A stretch of DNA of 64,000 bases from a bacterium (GCA_021795355.1 JAJYPL010000002.1:24389-88388); one strand, 5' to 3'; counted from the stretch's first letter, positions 1 to 9,701 are shown. The notes: a model not told the origin generated them from the sequence alone. Numbers and translations: made by a program.

Positions 1-675
1 GTAATTTTTTAATGCAGCCGTTAAATTTTTCTTTCTAAAATCAGGCCACAAAGTTTTAGTAAAATAAAGTTCGGCATATGCAGCCTGGTAAAGCATAAAA
101 TTAGACAGCCTTTCTTCTCCGCTCGTCCTGATTATAAGGTCAGGGTCCGGAATTCCTGCCGTATAAAGATAATTAGAAAAAAGTTCGCCGTCTATATCGG
201 TTAACTCTATTGATTTTTTTTTAACGTTTTCCGATATTTTTCTAACTGCATTTAATATTTCTTCCTTGGAGCCGTAACTTATCGCAAGCGTTAAAGTCAA
301 TTCGGAGCCGTTTTTTGTTTTATCTACGGCACTTGACACCGCCGTTTTTGATTTTTCCGGCAGTTTTTCTAAATTTCCGATAAAATTAAGCCTGATTTTA
401 TTTTTTATAAGATAAGGAAGTTCTATTTCTATATACTGCTCAAGAAGATCCATTAAATAATCTACTTCTTCTTCAGGTCTCTGCCAGTTTTCCGACGAAA
501 AAGCGTAAGCGGTAAGATATTTAATTTTATAATCTATGACGCCTTTTACGACAGATTTTAAAGATTTTATTCCTTCGGCATGCCCGTAAATTCTGTCTAA
601 ATTTCTTTTTTTCGCCCATCTGCCGTTTCCGTCCATAATAATAGCGATATGTCCGGGAAGATTTTTAAAAATCAT
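1..675 (-). CDS. uppS: Isoprenyl transferase (undecaprenyl diphosphate synthase), 3' end outside window
   Basis: Cis-prenyltransferase that makes the undecaprenyl diphosphate lipid carrier for cell-wall polymers. Reading leftwards from the ATG at 675, the frame stays open for 225 codons to the window edge, so the C-terminus is missing. Near the N-terminus is the family motif HIAIIMDGNGRWA, whose Asp binds the Mg-diphosphate, and further on AFSSENW and IRTSGEERLSNF, both typical of the family. The ATG overlaps the frr stop as ATGA (672-675), so translation is probably coupled. It ends the rpsB-tsf-pyrH-frr-uppS order common in bacteria. Confidence 0.95.
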   Translation of the reverse strand, partial: MIFKNLPGHIAIIMDGNGRWAKKRNLDRIYGHAEGIKSLKSVVKGVIDYKIKYLTAYAFSSENWQRPEEEVDYLMDLLEQYIEIELPYLIKNKIRLNFIGNLEKLPEKSKTAVSSAVDKTKNGSELTLTLAISYGSKEEILNAVRKISENVKKKSIELTDIDGELFSNYLYTAGIPDPDLIIRTSGEERLSNFMLYQAAYAELYFTKTLWPDFRKKNLTAALKNY

Positions 676-1232
676 ACCTCTGATATTTCTTTTTCTTTAC
701 GCTTTGTAATTTCGTCTATTTCTTTAATAAAATTATCCGTCAAATCCTGTACTTTTTTTTGAATTTTAAAAGACTGGTCTTCAGATATTTCCTTAGATTT
801 TTCGGAAGATTTTATCTTTTCGTTCGCAAGTCTCCTGAAATTTCTGATTTCCTGTTTTATAGATTCGGATAGCTTTCCGACCTGTTTTGTTATTTCTTTC
901 CTTCTTTCCTGAGTTAAAGCCGGTATTATTATGTTTATGCTTTTCCCGTCGTTGGACGGATTTAAAGAAGGGTCGTATTTTTGTATAGCTTTTTCAATAG
1001 CGGGAAGAGAACCTGCGTCCCACGGATTTATAGTTATTGTCCTGCTGTCGGGAATAGATATCGAAGCAAGCCTTATTATAGGGGAAACCGAACCGTAATA
1101 TTCGACGTTGACCGCTTCTATTAATCCCGTAGAAGCCCTTCCCGTCCTGATTTTTGCAAGTTCAGCTTTATAAGCCTCTATAGCATGGCTCATCTTTGTT
1201 TTTGTTTCATTGACAAATGCAGTTTCGTCCAT
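672..1232 (-). CDS. frr: Ribosome recycling factor
   Basis: Splits post-termination ribosomes together with EF-G. The 186 residues match the family's usual length. The region around residues 28-34 (IRTGRAS) and the C-terminal part (ERRKEITKQVGKLSE, then IRNFRRLANEKIK) are typical of RRF. A Shine-Dalgarno AGGAGC lies about 8 nt before the ATG at 1232. The gene starts 16 bp after pyrH and its stop overlaps the uppS start, so it belongs to the same operon. Confidence 0.97.
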   Translation of the reverse strand: MDETAFVNETKTKMSHAIEAYKAELAKIRTGRASTGLIEAVNVEYYGSVSPIIRLASISIPDSRTITINPWDAGSLPAIEKAIQKYDPSLNPSNDGKSINIIIPALTQERRKEITKQVGKLSESIKQEIRNFRRLANEKIKSSEKSKEISEDQSFKIQKKVQDLTDNFIKEIDEITKRKEKEISEV

Positions 1233-1248
1233 GGCATAAGCTCCTAAA

Positions 1249-1980
1249 TTAAATATTTGCCTTTGATATTATCGTTCCTATGGATTCCCCTTTGACCACT
1301 TTTAAAAGATTTCCTTTACCGAGCAGATTAAAAACGACTATAGGCAGAGCATTGTCCATGCATAAAGATATAGAAGTAGAATCCATAACTTTTAAATTTT
1401 TATTCAAAACGTCTATATATGAAAGCCTCTCGAATTTAACCGCCTCTCTGTTAATTAAAGGGTCTTCGGTATATACGCCGTCTATCTTCGTGGCTTTCAA
1501 TATAACGTCCGCATGAATTTCCATTGCCCTCAACGATGCCGCTGTATCGGTAGTAAAGTATGGATTGCCGGTTCCCGCCGCAAAAATAACCACTCTTTTT
1601 TTTTCTAGATGGCGCAATGCCCTTCGGCGTATATAAGGTTCGGCAACCTGCTGCATAGCGATAGCCGTCTGAACTCTGGAAATTACGCCGTTATCTTCAA
1701 GGCTCGCCTGAAGGGCTAAGGCGTTTATGACAGTGGCAAGCATGCCCATATAATCGCCTTGCGTCCGTTCTATTCCTAAATCTTTGGAGGAGCTTCCGAA
1801 TCCCCTGAAAATATTGCCGCCGCCTATAACTACGGCAATCTCGGCGCCTTCGGAAACGACGGATTTTATTTCCTGCGATACGAAATTGATTATCCCGGGA
1901 TCTATCCCGCACTTGCTTTCTCCGGCAAGAGCTTCGCCGCTGACTTTTAAAAGTATCCTTTTATAGTTAAGACCCATCAT
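1249..1980 (-). CDS. pyrH: UMP kinase
   Basis: Phosphorylates UMP to UDP in pyrimidine nucleotide synthesis; a hexameric amino-acid-kinase-fold enzyme. The sequence shows the N-terminal [11 protein letters not shown], the glycine-rich [23 protein letters not shown] and [13 protein letters not shown], all characteristic of bacterial PyrH. The length of 243 aa is normal. Two adjacent ATGs exist; the first (1980) overlaps the tsf stop as ATGA, the second is at 1977. Coupling to tsf is likely with either. Confidence 0.97.
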   Translation of the reverse strand: MMGLNYKRILLKVSGEALAGESKCGIDPGIINFVSQEIKSVVSEGAEIAVVIGGGNIFRGFGSSSKDLGIERTQGDYMGMLATVINALALQASLEDNGVISRVQTAIAMQQVAEPYIRRRALRHLEKKRVVIFAAGTGNPYFTTDTAASLRAMEIHADVILKATKIDGVYTEDPLINREAVKFERLSYIDVLNKNLKVMDSTSISLCMDNALPIVVFNLLGKGNLLKVVKGESIGTIISKANI

Positions 1981-2582
1981 TCACCAAGCTGATAACGAAC
2001 AAACCTTTTTAAAATGATATTTTCGCCTAATTTAGCTATCTCGTTGTCTATAATAACTGCTATATTTTTAGACGGATCTTTTATAAAAGCCTGCTCTGCC
2101 AGACAAACTTCCTGAAAGTATTTTTCAAGTTTGCCTTCTATTATTTTTTCTTTTACAGCCTGAGGTTTATCCATATTAGCAAGCTGTTCTCTGTATATCT
2201 CTTTTTCCTTAGCTATAACTTCGGGCTGAACGGCATCTCTTTTTATATAAAGAGGGTTTGAAGCCGCAATATGCATGGCGATGTTTTTGGCAAGCTCCTG
2301 AAATTCGTTAGTTCTTGCCACAAAATCGGTTTCGCAGTTTATTTCTAAAAGAACGCCTATTCTTCCGCCCGCATGTATATAAGAATATATTAAACCTTCT
2401 TTAGCTTCTCTGCCGGCTTTTTTCTGCGCTTTTGCAAGCCCTTTTTTTCTAAGAATTTCCACCGCTTTTTCAAGATCGCCTCCGGTTTCTACAAGGACGT
2501 TTTTACAATCTACGAAACCTGCTCCGGTCATCTGGCGCAGACTTTTAACAAGTTCGGCGCTTATATTCTGTGCATTATCCAA
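1977..2582 (-). CDS. tsf: Elongation factor Ts
   Basis: Nucleotide exchange factor for EF-Tu. The N-terminal UBA-like segment ([19 protein letters not shown]) and the core motif [14 protein letters not shown] are diagnostic. At 201 aa it is the short form found in many bacteria, compared with about 280 aa in E. coli. No ATG fits the frame at the 5' end. A TTG at 2582 preceded by GGGAGGA about 9 nt upstream is the likely start. It follows rpsB by 100 bp and overlaps pyrH. Confidence 0.96.
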   Translation of the reverse strand: MDNAQNISAELVKSLRQMTGAGFVDCKNVLVETGGDLEKAVEILRKKGLAKAQKKAGREAKEGLIYSYIHAGGRIGVLLEINCETDFVARTNEFQELAKNIAMHIAASNPLYIKRDAVQPEVIAKEKEIYREQLANMDKPQAVKEKIIEGKLEKYFQEVCLAEQAFIKDPSKNIAVIIDNEIAKLGENIILKRFVRYQLGE

Positions 2583-2682
2583 TTAATTTTTCCTCCCTGA
2601 TATATAATATATATACTAAATAATATAATTTTGAATTTTGGCCTATTAATTATTCGGCTTAATATTACGCTTTTATTTAATT

Positions 2683-3501
2683 TTATATAGAAATATCTTC
2701 TTCCACGGTCGTTTCGGTATTTTCCGCCTGGGTCGAAACAGCTGCGGCAAAGGTTTCTTCGGTTATAACTCCTTCCGGCAGCGGCCGGCCTTTCCCTTTC
2801 CCCGTTTTTTCTTCATAAACTTTCCTGCCTTCGATAATGGCTTCGGACATAGCATTGAGAATAAGCTTTATTGCCCTGATAGCATCGTCGTTTCCCGGTA
2901 TCATCCAATCCACTAATTCAGGATCGGCATTGGTATCCGCAATTCCTATGACCGGTATTTCAAGTCTTTTTGCTTCTTTTGCCGCTATTATTTCATGGTG
3001 TACATCGACTATAAAAACGGCATCCGGTATTTTATGCATATCCCTGAGACCGTTAAGAACTTTCTGGAGTTTAATTATTTCTTTTTCCATTCTGGCCATT
3101 TCTTTTTTTGTAAACCTGGAAAATTCTTCCGATTCTTTAAGGGATTCAAGCTCTTTCAATCTTTGTACGGAAAGTTTTATAGTGGAAAAGTTGGTGAGCA
3201 TACCGCCGAGCCATCTTTCGTTGACATACGGCATACCGCATCTTTTGGCTTCTTCCACGACAATAGGATTTGCCTGTTTTTTAGTCCCTACTATAAGAAT
3301 AGTTCCGCCTTCTTTTGCGATATCGAAAAGTTTTTCGTAGGCTGCAGCGATATACGGCAGGGCTTTTTGGAGGTCAACTATATGAACTCCGTTTCTTGCC
3401 CCGTAAATATAAGGCTTCATCTTGGGATTCCATCTTTTTGTCTGGTGTCCGAAATGGACGCCGGCTTCCAACAACTGCTTAATCGATAAATTGAACGGCA
3501 T
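2683..3501 (-). CDS. rpsB: 30S ribosomal protein S2
   Basis: Small-subunit ribosomal protein S2. The N-terminus (LLEAGVHFGHQTKRWNPKM) and the segments GARNGVHIVDLQ, NERWLGGMLTNF and GIADTNADPELVDWMIPGNDDA are textbook S2. The protein is 272 aa, with an acidic, Thr/Glu-rich tail. An AAAGGAGAC Shine-Dalgarno lies 6 nt before the ATG at 3501. It is the first gene of the rpsB-tsf-pyrH-frr-uppS run; an inverted repeat in its leader ends right at the Shine-Dalgarno (see 3514-3559). Confidence 0.98.
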   Translation of the reverse strand: MPFNLSIKQLLEAGVHFGHQTKRWNPKMKPYIYGARNGVHIVDLQKALPYIAAAYEKLFDIAKEGGTILIVGTKKQANPIVVEEAKRCGMPYVNERWLGGMLTNFSTIKLSVQRLKELESLKESEEFSRFTKKEMARMEKEIIKLQKVLNGLRDMHKIPDAVFIVDVHHEIIAAKEAKRLEIPVIGIADTNADPELVDWMIPGNDDAIRAIKLILNAMSEAIIEGRKVYEEKTGKGKGRPLPEGVITEETFAAAVSTQAENTETTVEEDISI

Positions 3502-3513
3502 TTTTAGTCTCCT

Positions 3514-3559
3514 TTTGCGCTTTTTTCTCTCCGGCTACGCAAAACGCTTCAAGCGCAAA
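3514..3559 (-). promoter_or_regulatory. Inverted repeat in the rpsB leader abutting the Shine-Dalgarno
   Basis: On the minus strand, TTTGCGCTT (3559-3551) is perfectly complementary to AAGCGCAAA (3522-3514), giving a 9-bp stem with a 28-nt loop. The 3' arm runs straight into the AAAGGAG ribosome-binding site of rpsB. Autoregulatory S2 leaders are known in other bacteria; that this is one is inference from position only. Confidence 0.45.
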
Positions 3560-3664
3560 TCAATAACCGGATACGATTTTGGTTAAAGTTAAATTAATTT
3601 TAAATCAACATATTCTTTTATCATTTTTAGGCTTTTTTTGCAAGAAGAAATTTTGCATAATCAA

Positions 3665-3702
3665 ATTTGTGACGGGGACAGAATTCAATTCTGTCACCGT
3701 AT
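3665..3702 (+). repeat. 38-bp palindromic repeat, copy 1
   Basis: One of four related copies. The palindrome covers 3672-3700: two 14-bp arms (ACGGGGACAGAATT and its complement with one mismatch) around a single C. A conserved left flank ATTTGTG and right end CCGTAT give the unit a direction. The right end touches the stop codon of the deacetylase gene (3702-3704), so a transcript of that gene would end in this hairpin. Confidence 0.85.
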
Positions 3703-4403
3703 TATATCAGCAGCTTAAATATAAAATTAAAGATGCTATTGTAGCCGTTAACCGAGATGCGTTTTAGTTCGAAAGAGTTGTCTCCTGCTTCTATTTTGCC
3801 GTTTACCGTAGTAAAGGCGGCCGCATAACCGGCATTTTTAACGGCTCTCATGACGTTAGCGTTATAAGCGCCGAAAGGATATGAGAAAAATTCCACTGCA
3901 GAGCCTGTAATATTTTCCAGATAGGCTTTAGAAGCTATAAGTTCGCCTATCATAACACCTTCTTCGAGCATGTCTAAATAATAATGGTTTATGCCGTGCG
4001 AACCTATAAAAAAACCGTTCTTAAACATTTCTTTTATTTCATTTTTATTTAAAAAATTTTCCTTAACTCTTTCTCTTTCGTCGGAAACCGCGTTTTTTTT
4101 TCCTATAAAACCGCTGCTTATAAATATCATAGAAGTAAAACCGGCGGATTTTAATATCGGATAAGCGTTAAGATAATTATTTTCGTATCCGTCGTCGAAA
4201 GTTATAAGAATCGGTTTTTTTACGGAAAGTTTATGCCCTTTTATAAAAGATAGGATTTCTTTTGGATTTATAGTTTCATAACCTAAAAATTTAAGGAGGG
4301 TTACCTGTCTTTTAAACTGCCCCGGCGTTACGTACAAACCTTTAAATACCGCGTCTTTTTTTGGATAGTCTATTTTATGGTAGTATAAAACGGGAATTTT
4401 CAT
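3702..4403 (-). CDS. Polysaccharide deacetylase family protein (NodB fold)
   Basis: Probable metal-dependent carbohydrate esterase removing acetyl groups from a polysaccharide. The NodB motifs are visible: ITFDDGYENNY with the Asp pair at residues 70-71, and the metal-binding SHGINH with His136 and His140, followed by FSYPFGAYN. It has no signal peptide or membrane segment, so it would act in the cytoplasm or be an incomplete form of an exported enzyme; the substrate cannot be told. The 233 aa cover a complete NodB domain. It starts 12 bp after argJ, with only a weak ribosome-binding site (GCGGG). Its stop touches palindromic repeat copy 1. Confidence 0.9.
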   Translation of the reverse strand: MKIPVLYYHKIDYPKKDAVFKGLYVTPGQFKRQVTLLKFLGYETINPKEILSFIKGHKLSVKKPILITFDDGYENNYLNAYPILKSAGFTSMIFISSGFIGKKNAVSDERERVKENFLNKNEIKEMFKNGFFIGSHGINHYYLDMLEEGVMIGELIASKAYLENITGSAVEFFSYPFGAYNANVMRAVKNAGYAAAFTTVNGKIEAGDNSFELKRISVNGYNSIFNFIFKLLI

Positions 4404-4415
4404 GATATAAACCCG

Positions 4416-5621
4416 CTAACTTCTGTATGACGCGTTTATATCTATATATTCATGGGTAAGATTGCAAGTCAAAACTGAATGCTTTTTATTTCCGGATTTT
4501 AAGTCTATTTCTACGTCTATTTCTCTGGGAGACAGTATGGTTTTCTCAATATCTTTCGTCAATTTTTTAGAAGCCGTAGAATTTTCTACTATAATTTTTC
4601 CGTTTATATAAATATCTATATTTTCAGCTTTGATAGGAACTCCGGCTCTTCCTACCGCCGCCATTATTCTGCCCCAGTTTAAATCTTCGCCCGTTATCAT
4701 CGTTTTAAAAAGCGGCGAGTTTGCCACGGTTAACGCGGTTTTCTTTGCGCCTGCTTCAGCAGAGGCATTGACGACGGTTACTTTAATAAACTTAGTCGCC
4801 CCTTCTCCGTCGATAACTATCATCTTGGCAAGTTCGTAACATACTTCAAACAGAGAGTCTTTCACTATTTGATAGTTATTGCGGCATTGCTTGGATTCAG
4901 CTTTGTCTTCGGTTAAATCAATTAGCGGACTATCCGAAGCAGGATAAAAAAACGCTGCAGTATCGTTAGTCGAGGTATCACCGTCAACGGTAATAGAATT
5001 AAAAGATGCGCCGACGCATTCTTTAAACATTTTATCGGCGGTTTCTTTTTTTATCGGAACATCGGTAAATATAAAAGCCAGCATGGTAGCCATATCCGGC
5101 ATAATCATACCCGACCCTTTAGCTGCGCCATTAATTCGATATCTCCTGCCGTCTATCGAAAAACTCTTAACGGCCGTCTTTGGAAACGTATCAGTAGTCA
5201 TAATAGCTTTGGTAAAATTATCGAAGCCTTCTTCATCGGCAGAATTTACCAAGTCCGGAATTGCCCGCTCGATAAGAGAAACGTTAAGCCTTTCGCCGAT
5301 TACGCCGGTAGAACACGTAAAAACAGAATTTTCATCAATGCCTGCTTCTTTTGCCAGCGATTTAACTACCTTCAGAGCGTCTTCCATGCCTTGCTTGCCG
5401 TTGCATGCATTGGCATTTCCGGAATTCACTATTAACGCTTTTATAATATTTTTGGAATTTTTTTTAGATATTACTACCGGCGCCGCCTTAACTTTATTTT
5501 TAGTAAAAACGGCGCTGACCCTGAGCGGAAATTTAGAAATCATTAATCCCAAATCTAAATCTTTATTTTTTTTAAGTCCGCAGGCTTTGCCGGCAAATAA
5601 AAAATTATTCATTTTTTCCAT
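4416..5621 (-). CDS. argJ: Glutamate N-acetyltransferase / amino-acid N-acetyltransferase (ArgJ)
   Basis: Transfers acetyl from N-acetylornithine to glutamate, closing the cyclic arginine pathway; some ArgJ proteins also use acetyl-CoA. The protein is an Ntn-type autoprocessing enzyme: KGSGMIMPDMATML holds the expected cleavage site and nucleophile Thr179. VNSGNANACNG and CSTGVIGE, and the C-terminal DINASYRS, are also typical. Its start overlaps secA: ATG at 5621 overlaps by 17 nt, while the fourth codon ATG at 5612 overlaps by 8 nt and has a GGA 5-6 nt upstream, so the true start is uncertain. A short ArgA-like synthase lies at 11095-11802. Confidence 0.95.
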   Translation of the reverse strand: MEKMNNFLFAGKACGLKKNKDLDLGLMISKFPLRVSAVFTKNKVKAAPVVISKKNSKNIIKALIVNSGNANACNGKQGMEDALKVVKSLAKEAGIDENSVFTCSTGVIGERLNVSLIERAIPDLVNSADEEGFDNFTKAIMTTDTFPKTAVKSFSIDGRRYRINGAAKGSGMIMPDMATMLAFIFTDVPIKKETADKMFKECVGASFNSITVDGDTSTNDTAAFFYPASDSPLIDLTEDKAESKQCRNNYQIVKDSLFEVCYELAKMIVIDGEGATKFIKVTVVNASAEAGAKKTALTVANSPLFKTMITGEDLNWGRIMAAVGRAGVPIKAENIDIYINGKIIVENSTASKKLTKDIEKTILSPREIDVEIDLKSGNKKHSVLTCNLTHEYIDINASYRS

Positions 5622-8256
5622 GGCAATTTTTATATTTTTTACCGCTGCCGCAGGGGCAGGGTTCGTTTCTTCCTATTTTTTTCGGTTTGACTATCGGTTT
5701 TTGTTTTTCTTCCGACCCTTGATTCATTTCGTTATGCGTCAATACTATGTTGTCGGAAAGCAGTCCTGCACCTTCTATAATATCTTCGGCGTTAATACCG
5801 TCTTCAAACTGAACCGCGATTATCGAGTTCAGAGCTTCTTCTTTCATTCTAAACTGCATATTTATAAACAAAGAGTATGCTTCTTTTTGATACTCGATAA
5901 GAGGATTCACCTGAGCGTAGCCTCTCAGCCCTATGCCTTCTTTGAGCGCGTCTAAAGAAGTCAAGGCGTCTTTCCATAAACTGTCGACCGCCTGAAGATA
6001 AAGAGCTTTCAGTATATCTAATTTTTGGTCTTCCGGAAAAGACTCAATCTTTGCATCTATATTTTTTTTAATTAAATCCGTAATCGAATTAAAAAACCCG
6101 ATTCTCGGCATTTTCTTAAATAAATTTATAAGCGCGGTTTTCTTATCTTCCCCGGATGCGTATCCGGAACTTTCGCCGATAATTCCGGTATTTAAACTCA
6201 AATTATTAACGGCTGCCGCATCGATAGACAGGCTGGCTTTTAATATTTCCAGAAGCCCTTCTATATCCCAATTTTCGCTATGCGTTTTTTCCGGAACGTA
6301 GGTTTCAAAATAGGATTCGAGCAGAGATTCGACGTCAAACGCTATATCTTCTTTTATTTCGGATATATCGCATATCTGGAGTATTCTTTTTCTATACGAA
6401 TATATAAGCTCCCTCTGTTTATTCATAACGTTGTCGTAATCTATAAGATTTTTTCTGATATCGAAATTATGGCCTTCGACTTTTTTCTGCGCATTTTCTA
6501 TCGCCTTGGAAATCATGCCGTGTTCAATAGCCTGCCCGTCTCTAAGACCGAGTTTTTCTAAGAACGGCGCAAGTCTTTCGGAACCGAATATTCTCATGAG
6601 ATCGTCTTCCAAGGATACGTAAAACCTTGAAGATCCTACATCGCCCTGTCTGCCCGACCTTCCCCTTAGCTGGTTGTCTATACGCCTGGATTCATGTCTT
6701 TCCGTTCCTATAACGTGAAGACCGCCGAGGTCTTTAACTCCCTCCCCGAGAACTATATCGGTTCCTCTTCCCGCCATATTCGTAGAAATAGTAACGGATT
6801 TTTTCTGCCCCGCATTTGCGATAATCTGCGCTTCTTTAGCATTATTTTTTGCGTTGAGGACGGAATGGGGTATTCCTTTTTTCTTTAAAATGCCGCTAAG
6901 CCTTTCCGATTTTTCTACCGAAACAGTTCCTACGAGAACGGGCTGGCCGGTTTTATATTTTTCCGCAATCTCGTCTGCTACGGCATTAAATTTTTCCGCT
7001 TCCGTTGCATAGACCAAATCGGCATGGTCTTTTCTCGCCATAGGTTTATTGGTAGGAATAACGACGACGTCTAAGTTGTATATTTTTTTAAACTCTTCGG
7101 CTTCGGTATCGGCGGTTCCCGTCATACCGGCTAATTTATTATACATCCTGAAAAAATTCTGAAAAGTAACGGTAGCAAGCGTCTGATTTTCGCCTTCTAC
7201 TTTAAGATGCTCTTTTGCCTCTAACGCCTGATGCAGTCCTTCTCCGTAACGTCTTCCGTTCATAACGCGCCCGGTAAATTCATCGACTATGACCACCTGA
7301 TTATCCTGAATTAAATAATCCACGTCGTTGAAATAGCAGGCATGCGCCCTGAGGGACTGATTTACGGCATGCAGTAAATCTAAGTGCCTCGGGTCGTAAA
7401 TGTTTTTTATTTTTAAAGCATTTTCTACTTTTTCTATGCCTTCTTCCGTCATTATAGCCGTTTTTAATTTCTCGTCGACGGTAAAATCTTCATCCTTAAC
7501 GAGTTTGCGTACGGCGTTATCGGCTTTATAATATAATTCGGTCGTTTCTTCGGATTCGCCGGAAATAATGAGCGGCGTTCTCGCTTCGTCTATAAGAACG
7601 GAATCGACTTCGTCTATTATGGCGTAATTAAGCTCTCTCTGAACGTAATCTTCTAAGGAGTATTTCATATTATCCCTGAGGTAATCGAAACCGAATTCGT
7701 TGTTGGTGCCGTATGTTACGTCGCAATTATAAGCTTTTTTCCTTGCTTCGTCGTCCATATCGTTGGTGATAACCCCGACCGAAAGACCCAGCAGATTATA
7801 TGCCTTGCCCATCCACTCGGCGTCTCTTTTGGCAAGATAGTCGTTAACGGTTATAATATGCACGCCTCTTCCGGTCAAGCTGTTTAAATATGCGGGCATA
7901 ACCGCGACGAGGGTTTTTCCTTCGCCCGTCGCCATTTCGGCTATTTTTCCGGAATGCAAAACCGCGGCGCCTATCAGCTGAACGTCGAATGCTCTAAGTC
8001 CGAGAGCGCGCCTTATTCCTTCTCTTGCGACCGCAAAAGCTAACGGCATAATTTCTTCGAGCTTCTTATCCTGTTCCGAAGGAGCGAGGTCTTTTAATTC
8101 ATCTTTTAACTTAAGCGTAATACCCTTTATTTCATCATCGCCTATACCTGAATATTGAGATTCTAAAGAGTTAATCTTTTCTACTAAAGGCTTTAATCTG
8201 GCAATCTCCCTCTGGTTGCTTGTTCCAAAAATGCTTTTTAATATTTTCATTACCAA
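5605..8256 (-). CDS. secA: Preprotein translocase ATPase SecA
   Basis: Motor ATPase that pushes unfolded preproteins through SecYEG. The Walker A motif GEGKT is at residues 111-115, followed by VNDYLAKRDAEWMG, DEVD, FQNFFRMYNKLAGMTGTA and GRSGRQGD. The C-terminus carries the zinc-binding SEC-C motif (CPCGSGKKYKNCHG) that contacts SecB or ribosomes. At 883 aa it is complete. Two starts compete: TTG at 8256, which has GGGGGA about 9 nt upstream, and ATG at 8250. The spacing favours TTG. Confidence 0.98.
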   Translation of the reverse strand: MVMKILKSIFGTSNQREIARLKPLVEKINSLESQYSGIGDDEIKGITLKLKDELKDLAPSEQDKKLEEIMPLAFAVAREGIRRALGLRAFDVQLIGAAVLHSGKIAEMATGEGKTLVAVMPAYLNSLTGRGVHIITVNDYLAKRDAEWMGKAYNLLGLSVGVITNDMDDEARKKAYNCDVTYGTNNEFGFDYLRDNMKYSLEDYVQRELNYAIIDEVDSVLIDEARTPLIISGESEETTELYYKADNAVRKLVKDEDFTVDEKLKTAIMTEEGIEKVENALKIKNIYDPRHLDLLHAVNQSLRAHACYFNDVDYLIQDNQVVIVDEFTGRVMNGRRYGEGLHQALEAKEHLKVEGENQTLATVTFQNFFRMYNKLAGMTGTADTEAEEFKKIYNLDVVVIPTNKPMARKDHADLVYATEAEKFNAVADEIAEKYKTGQPVLVGTVSVEKSERLSGILKKKGIPHSVLNAKNNAKEAQIIANAGQKKSVTISTNMAGRGTDIVLGEGVKDLGGLHVIGTERHESRRIDNQLRGRSGRQGDVGSSRFYVSLEDDLMRIFGSERLAPFLEKLGLRDGQAIEHGMISKAIENAQKKVEGHNFDIRKNLIDYDNVMNKQRELIYSYRKRILQICDISEIKEDIAFDVESLLESYFETYVPEKTHSENWDIEGLLEILKASLSIDAAAVNNLSLNTGIIGESSGYASGEDKKTALINLFKKMPRIGFFNSITDLIKKNIDAKIESFPEDQKLDILKALYLQAVDSLWKDALTSLDALKEGIGLRGYAQVNPLIEYQKEAYSLFINMQFRMKEEALNSIIAVQFEDGINAEDIIEGAGLLSDNIVLTHNEMNQGSEEKQKPIVKPKKIGRNEPCPCGSGKKYKNCHGKNE

Positions 8257-8276
8257 AGTAAATGTTCCCCCGTTTT

Positions 8277-9701
8277 TTATTTTCCAGAAACCTGAATATT
8301 TTCAAACAATATAGAAGGCGAGCCGGCCGAACCGAAAAAACGCAGGTCGTTCGCTATTTTAGATATGCCGTTAAATAACTGCATAATATTTCCGCTTACC
8401 GCTATTCCTTTTACCGGAAAATCTATTTTCCCGTTTTTAACGAAAAATCCTGCGGCTCCCAGCGAAAACTCCCCTGTATAAGGTTTTGCCATATGAAGAC
8501 CCATAAGTTCGGTTATATAAAGTCCTTCTTTTATAGAGCTTATTATATCTAAAATATTAGTTTCGCCGTTTTTTATAAAAAAATTAGTAGAGCCTACGTC
8601 CGGCGGAAGGGTAAACGAACGCCCGGCTGAATTTCCGGAAGACTTTACTCCGTATATTTTTCCGTATCTAACATCGTAAAGATAGGAATTTATAGTGCCG
8701 GAGGAGCATAAAACTTTTGTTTTCATCTTTACGCCTTCTCTGTCGAACATGTCGGTTAGCGCGCCGCCGTACAAAAGACCGTCGTCTATAATGTCTAATT
8801 TGTCGGAAAATATTTTCTTGCCTATTTTACCTTCCAATAATGATTTCTTTTTATAAACGCTGTCCGCGTAAAATGACTGTTTCAGTATTCCGAGAATTTC
8901 GGAAGACGTATAGTTGTCAAAAACAACCGGGTAATTTCCGCTTGATACCGTTCTTGCTCCAAGCTGATCAACGCCTTTTTTAGCGGCATTCATAGCGGCT
9001 TTTTTAAACTTCAGGGTGCTGAAACCGTGGGAAAAATCAAAATCAAAGCCGGAACCGGTATCTTCGCCGTTCCGCGATGCAACGGACAAAAATATCTCGT
9101 AAAAAGTTTTTACGGAAGAAACGTCTATTCCTTTTGAATTACAAAATCTTTTATTGATTAGCGTCTCGGAATAAGACGGCTTATCTACTTTATATATTTT
9201 TTTGTCGTATGAATAAGCCGTTTCTTCCATCTCAAGCAGTAAAGACTTTTTTTTATCGATATCTATATCTTTGCCGTCTTCGGAATAAACGCCTAATTTT
9301 TCCGGAGTATATATATCTTTGCCGCCGTTATAATAGTCTTCTTTTTCCGCAAATTCGGCAAATTCGTCCGCCTCCATATATTTTAAAAGCGAGTAAGCTC
9401 CGTCTAAAGCATTTAAAATTTTATCGCTCTCTAATCCAAGGCAATAGGAAAAACTCATCTTCTTTTTGTCTAAAAGCCTTATATTTAAGCCGTCGGTTTC
9501 CGCATTTACGTAGTTAGAAATACCGCCGTCCTCCGATTCCATTTTGAGGACTTTTGAATTAAACATATAAAGCTCGAACTCTATGCCTTTATTTTTACAA
9601 TAATCGCCGGTAATTGAAACGGCGGAATCAAAAAGCGGACTTCCGCCTTCGGCGCCGCTCTGCAATTCTCCGTCCGTGATTTTTTTATTTACGTCAGCCA
9701 T
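8277..9701 (-). CDS. tldE: TldE/PmbA-family protein, non-catalytic partner type
   Basis: Homologue of TldE/PmbA, which with TldD forms a heterodimeric protease that trims small peptides (microcin B17 precursor, CcdA in E. coli). The C-terminal half has the family pattern: PPDVGSTNFFIKNG, GLYITELMGLHMAKPYTGEFSLGAAGFFVKNG, then PVKGIAVSGNIMQLF. No HExxxH zinc motif is seen, which separates TldE from TldD. No tldD is present in the window. The protein is 474 aa, with a poorly conserved first 25 residues. It lies 20 bp upstream of secA in the same direction. Confidence 0.88.
   Translation of the reverse strand: MADVNKKITDGELQSGAEGGSPLFDSAVSITGDYCKNKGIEFELYMFNSKVLKMESEDGGISNYVNAETDGLNIRLLDKKKMSFSYCLGLESDKILNALDGAYSLLKYMEADEFAEFAEKEDYYNGGKDIYTPEKLGVYSEDGKDIDIDKKKSLLLEMEETAYSYDKKIYKVDKPSYSETLINKRFCNSKGIDVSSVKTFYEIFLSVASRNGEDTGSGFDFDFSHGFSTLKFKKAAMNAAKKGVDQLGARTVSSGNYPVVFDNYTSSEILGILKQSFYADSVYKKKSLLEGKIGKKIFSDKLDIIDDGLLYGGALTDMFDREGVKMKTKVLCSSGTINSYLYDVRYGKIYGVKSSGNSAGRSFTLPPDVGSTNFFIKNGETNILDIISSIKEGLYITELMGLHMAKPYTGEFSLGAAGFFVKNGKIDFPVKGIAVSGNIMQLFNGISKIANDLRFFGSAGSPSILFENIQVSGK

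Noticed and set aside
2837..3489. Long plus-strand frames across rpsB
   Set aside because: They lie opposite the highly conserved rpsB gene and show no recognisable motifs or ribosome-binding sites; they result from codon bias.
5083..5955. A 290-codon plus-strand frame over argJ and the secA 3' end
   Set aside because: Antisense to two certain genes; the translation has no domain and the hydrophobic stretches mirror codon bias on the other strand.
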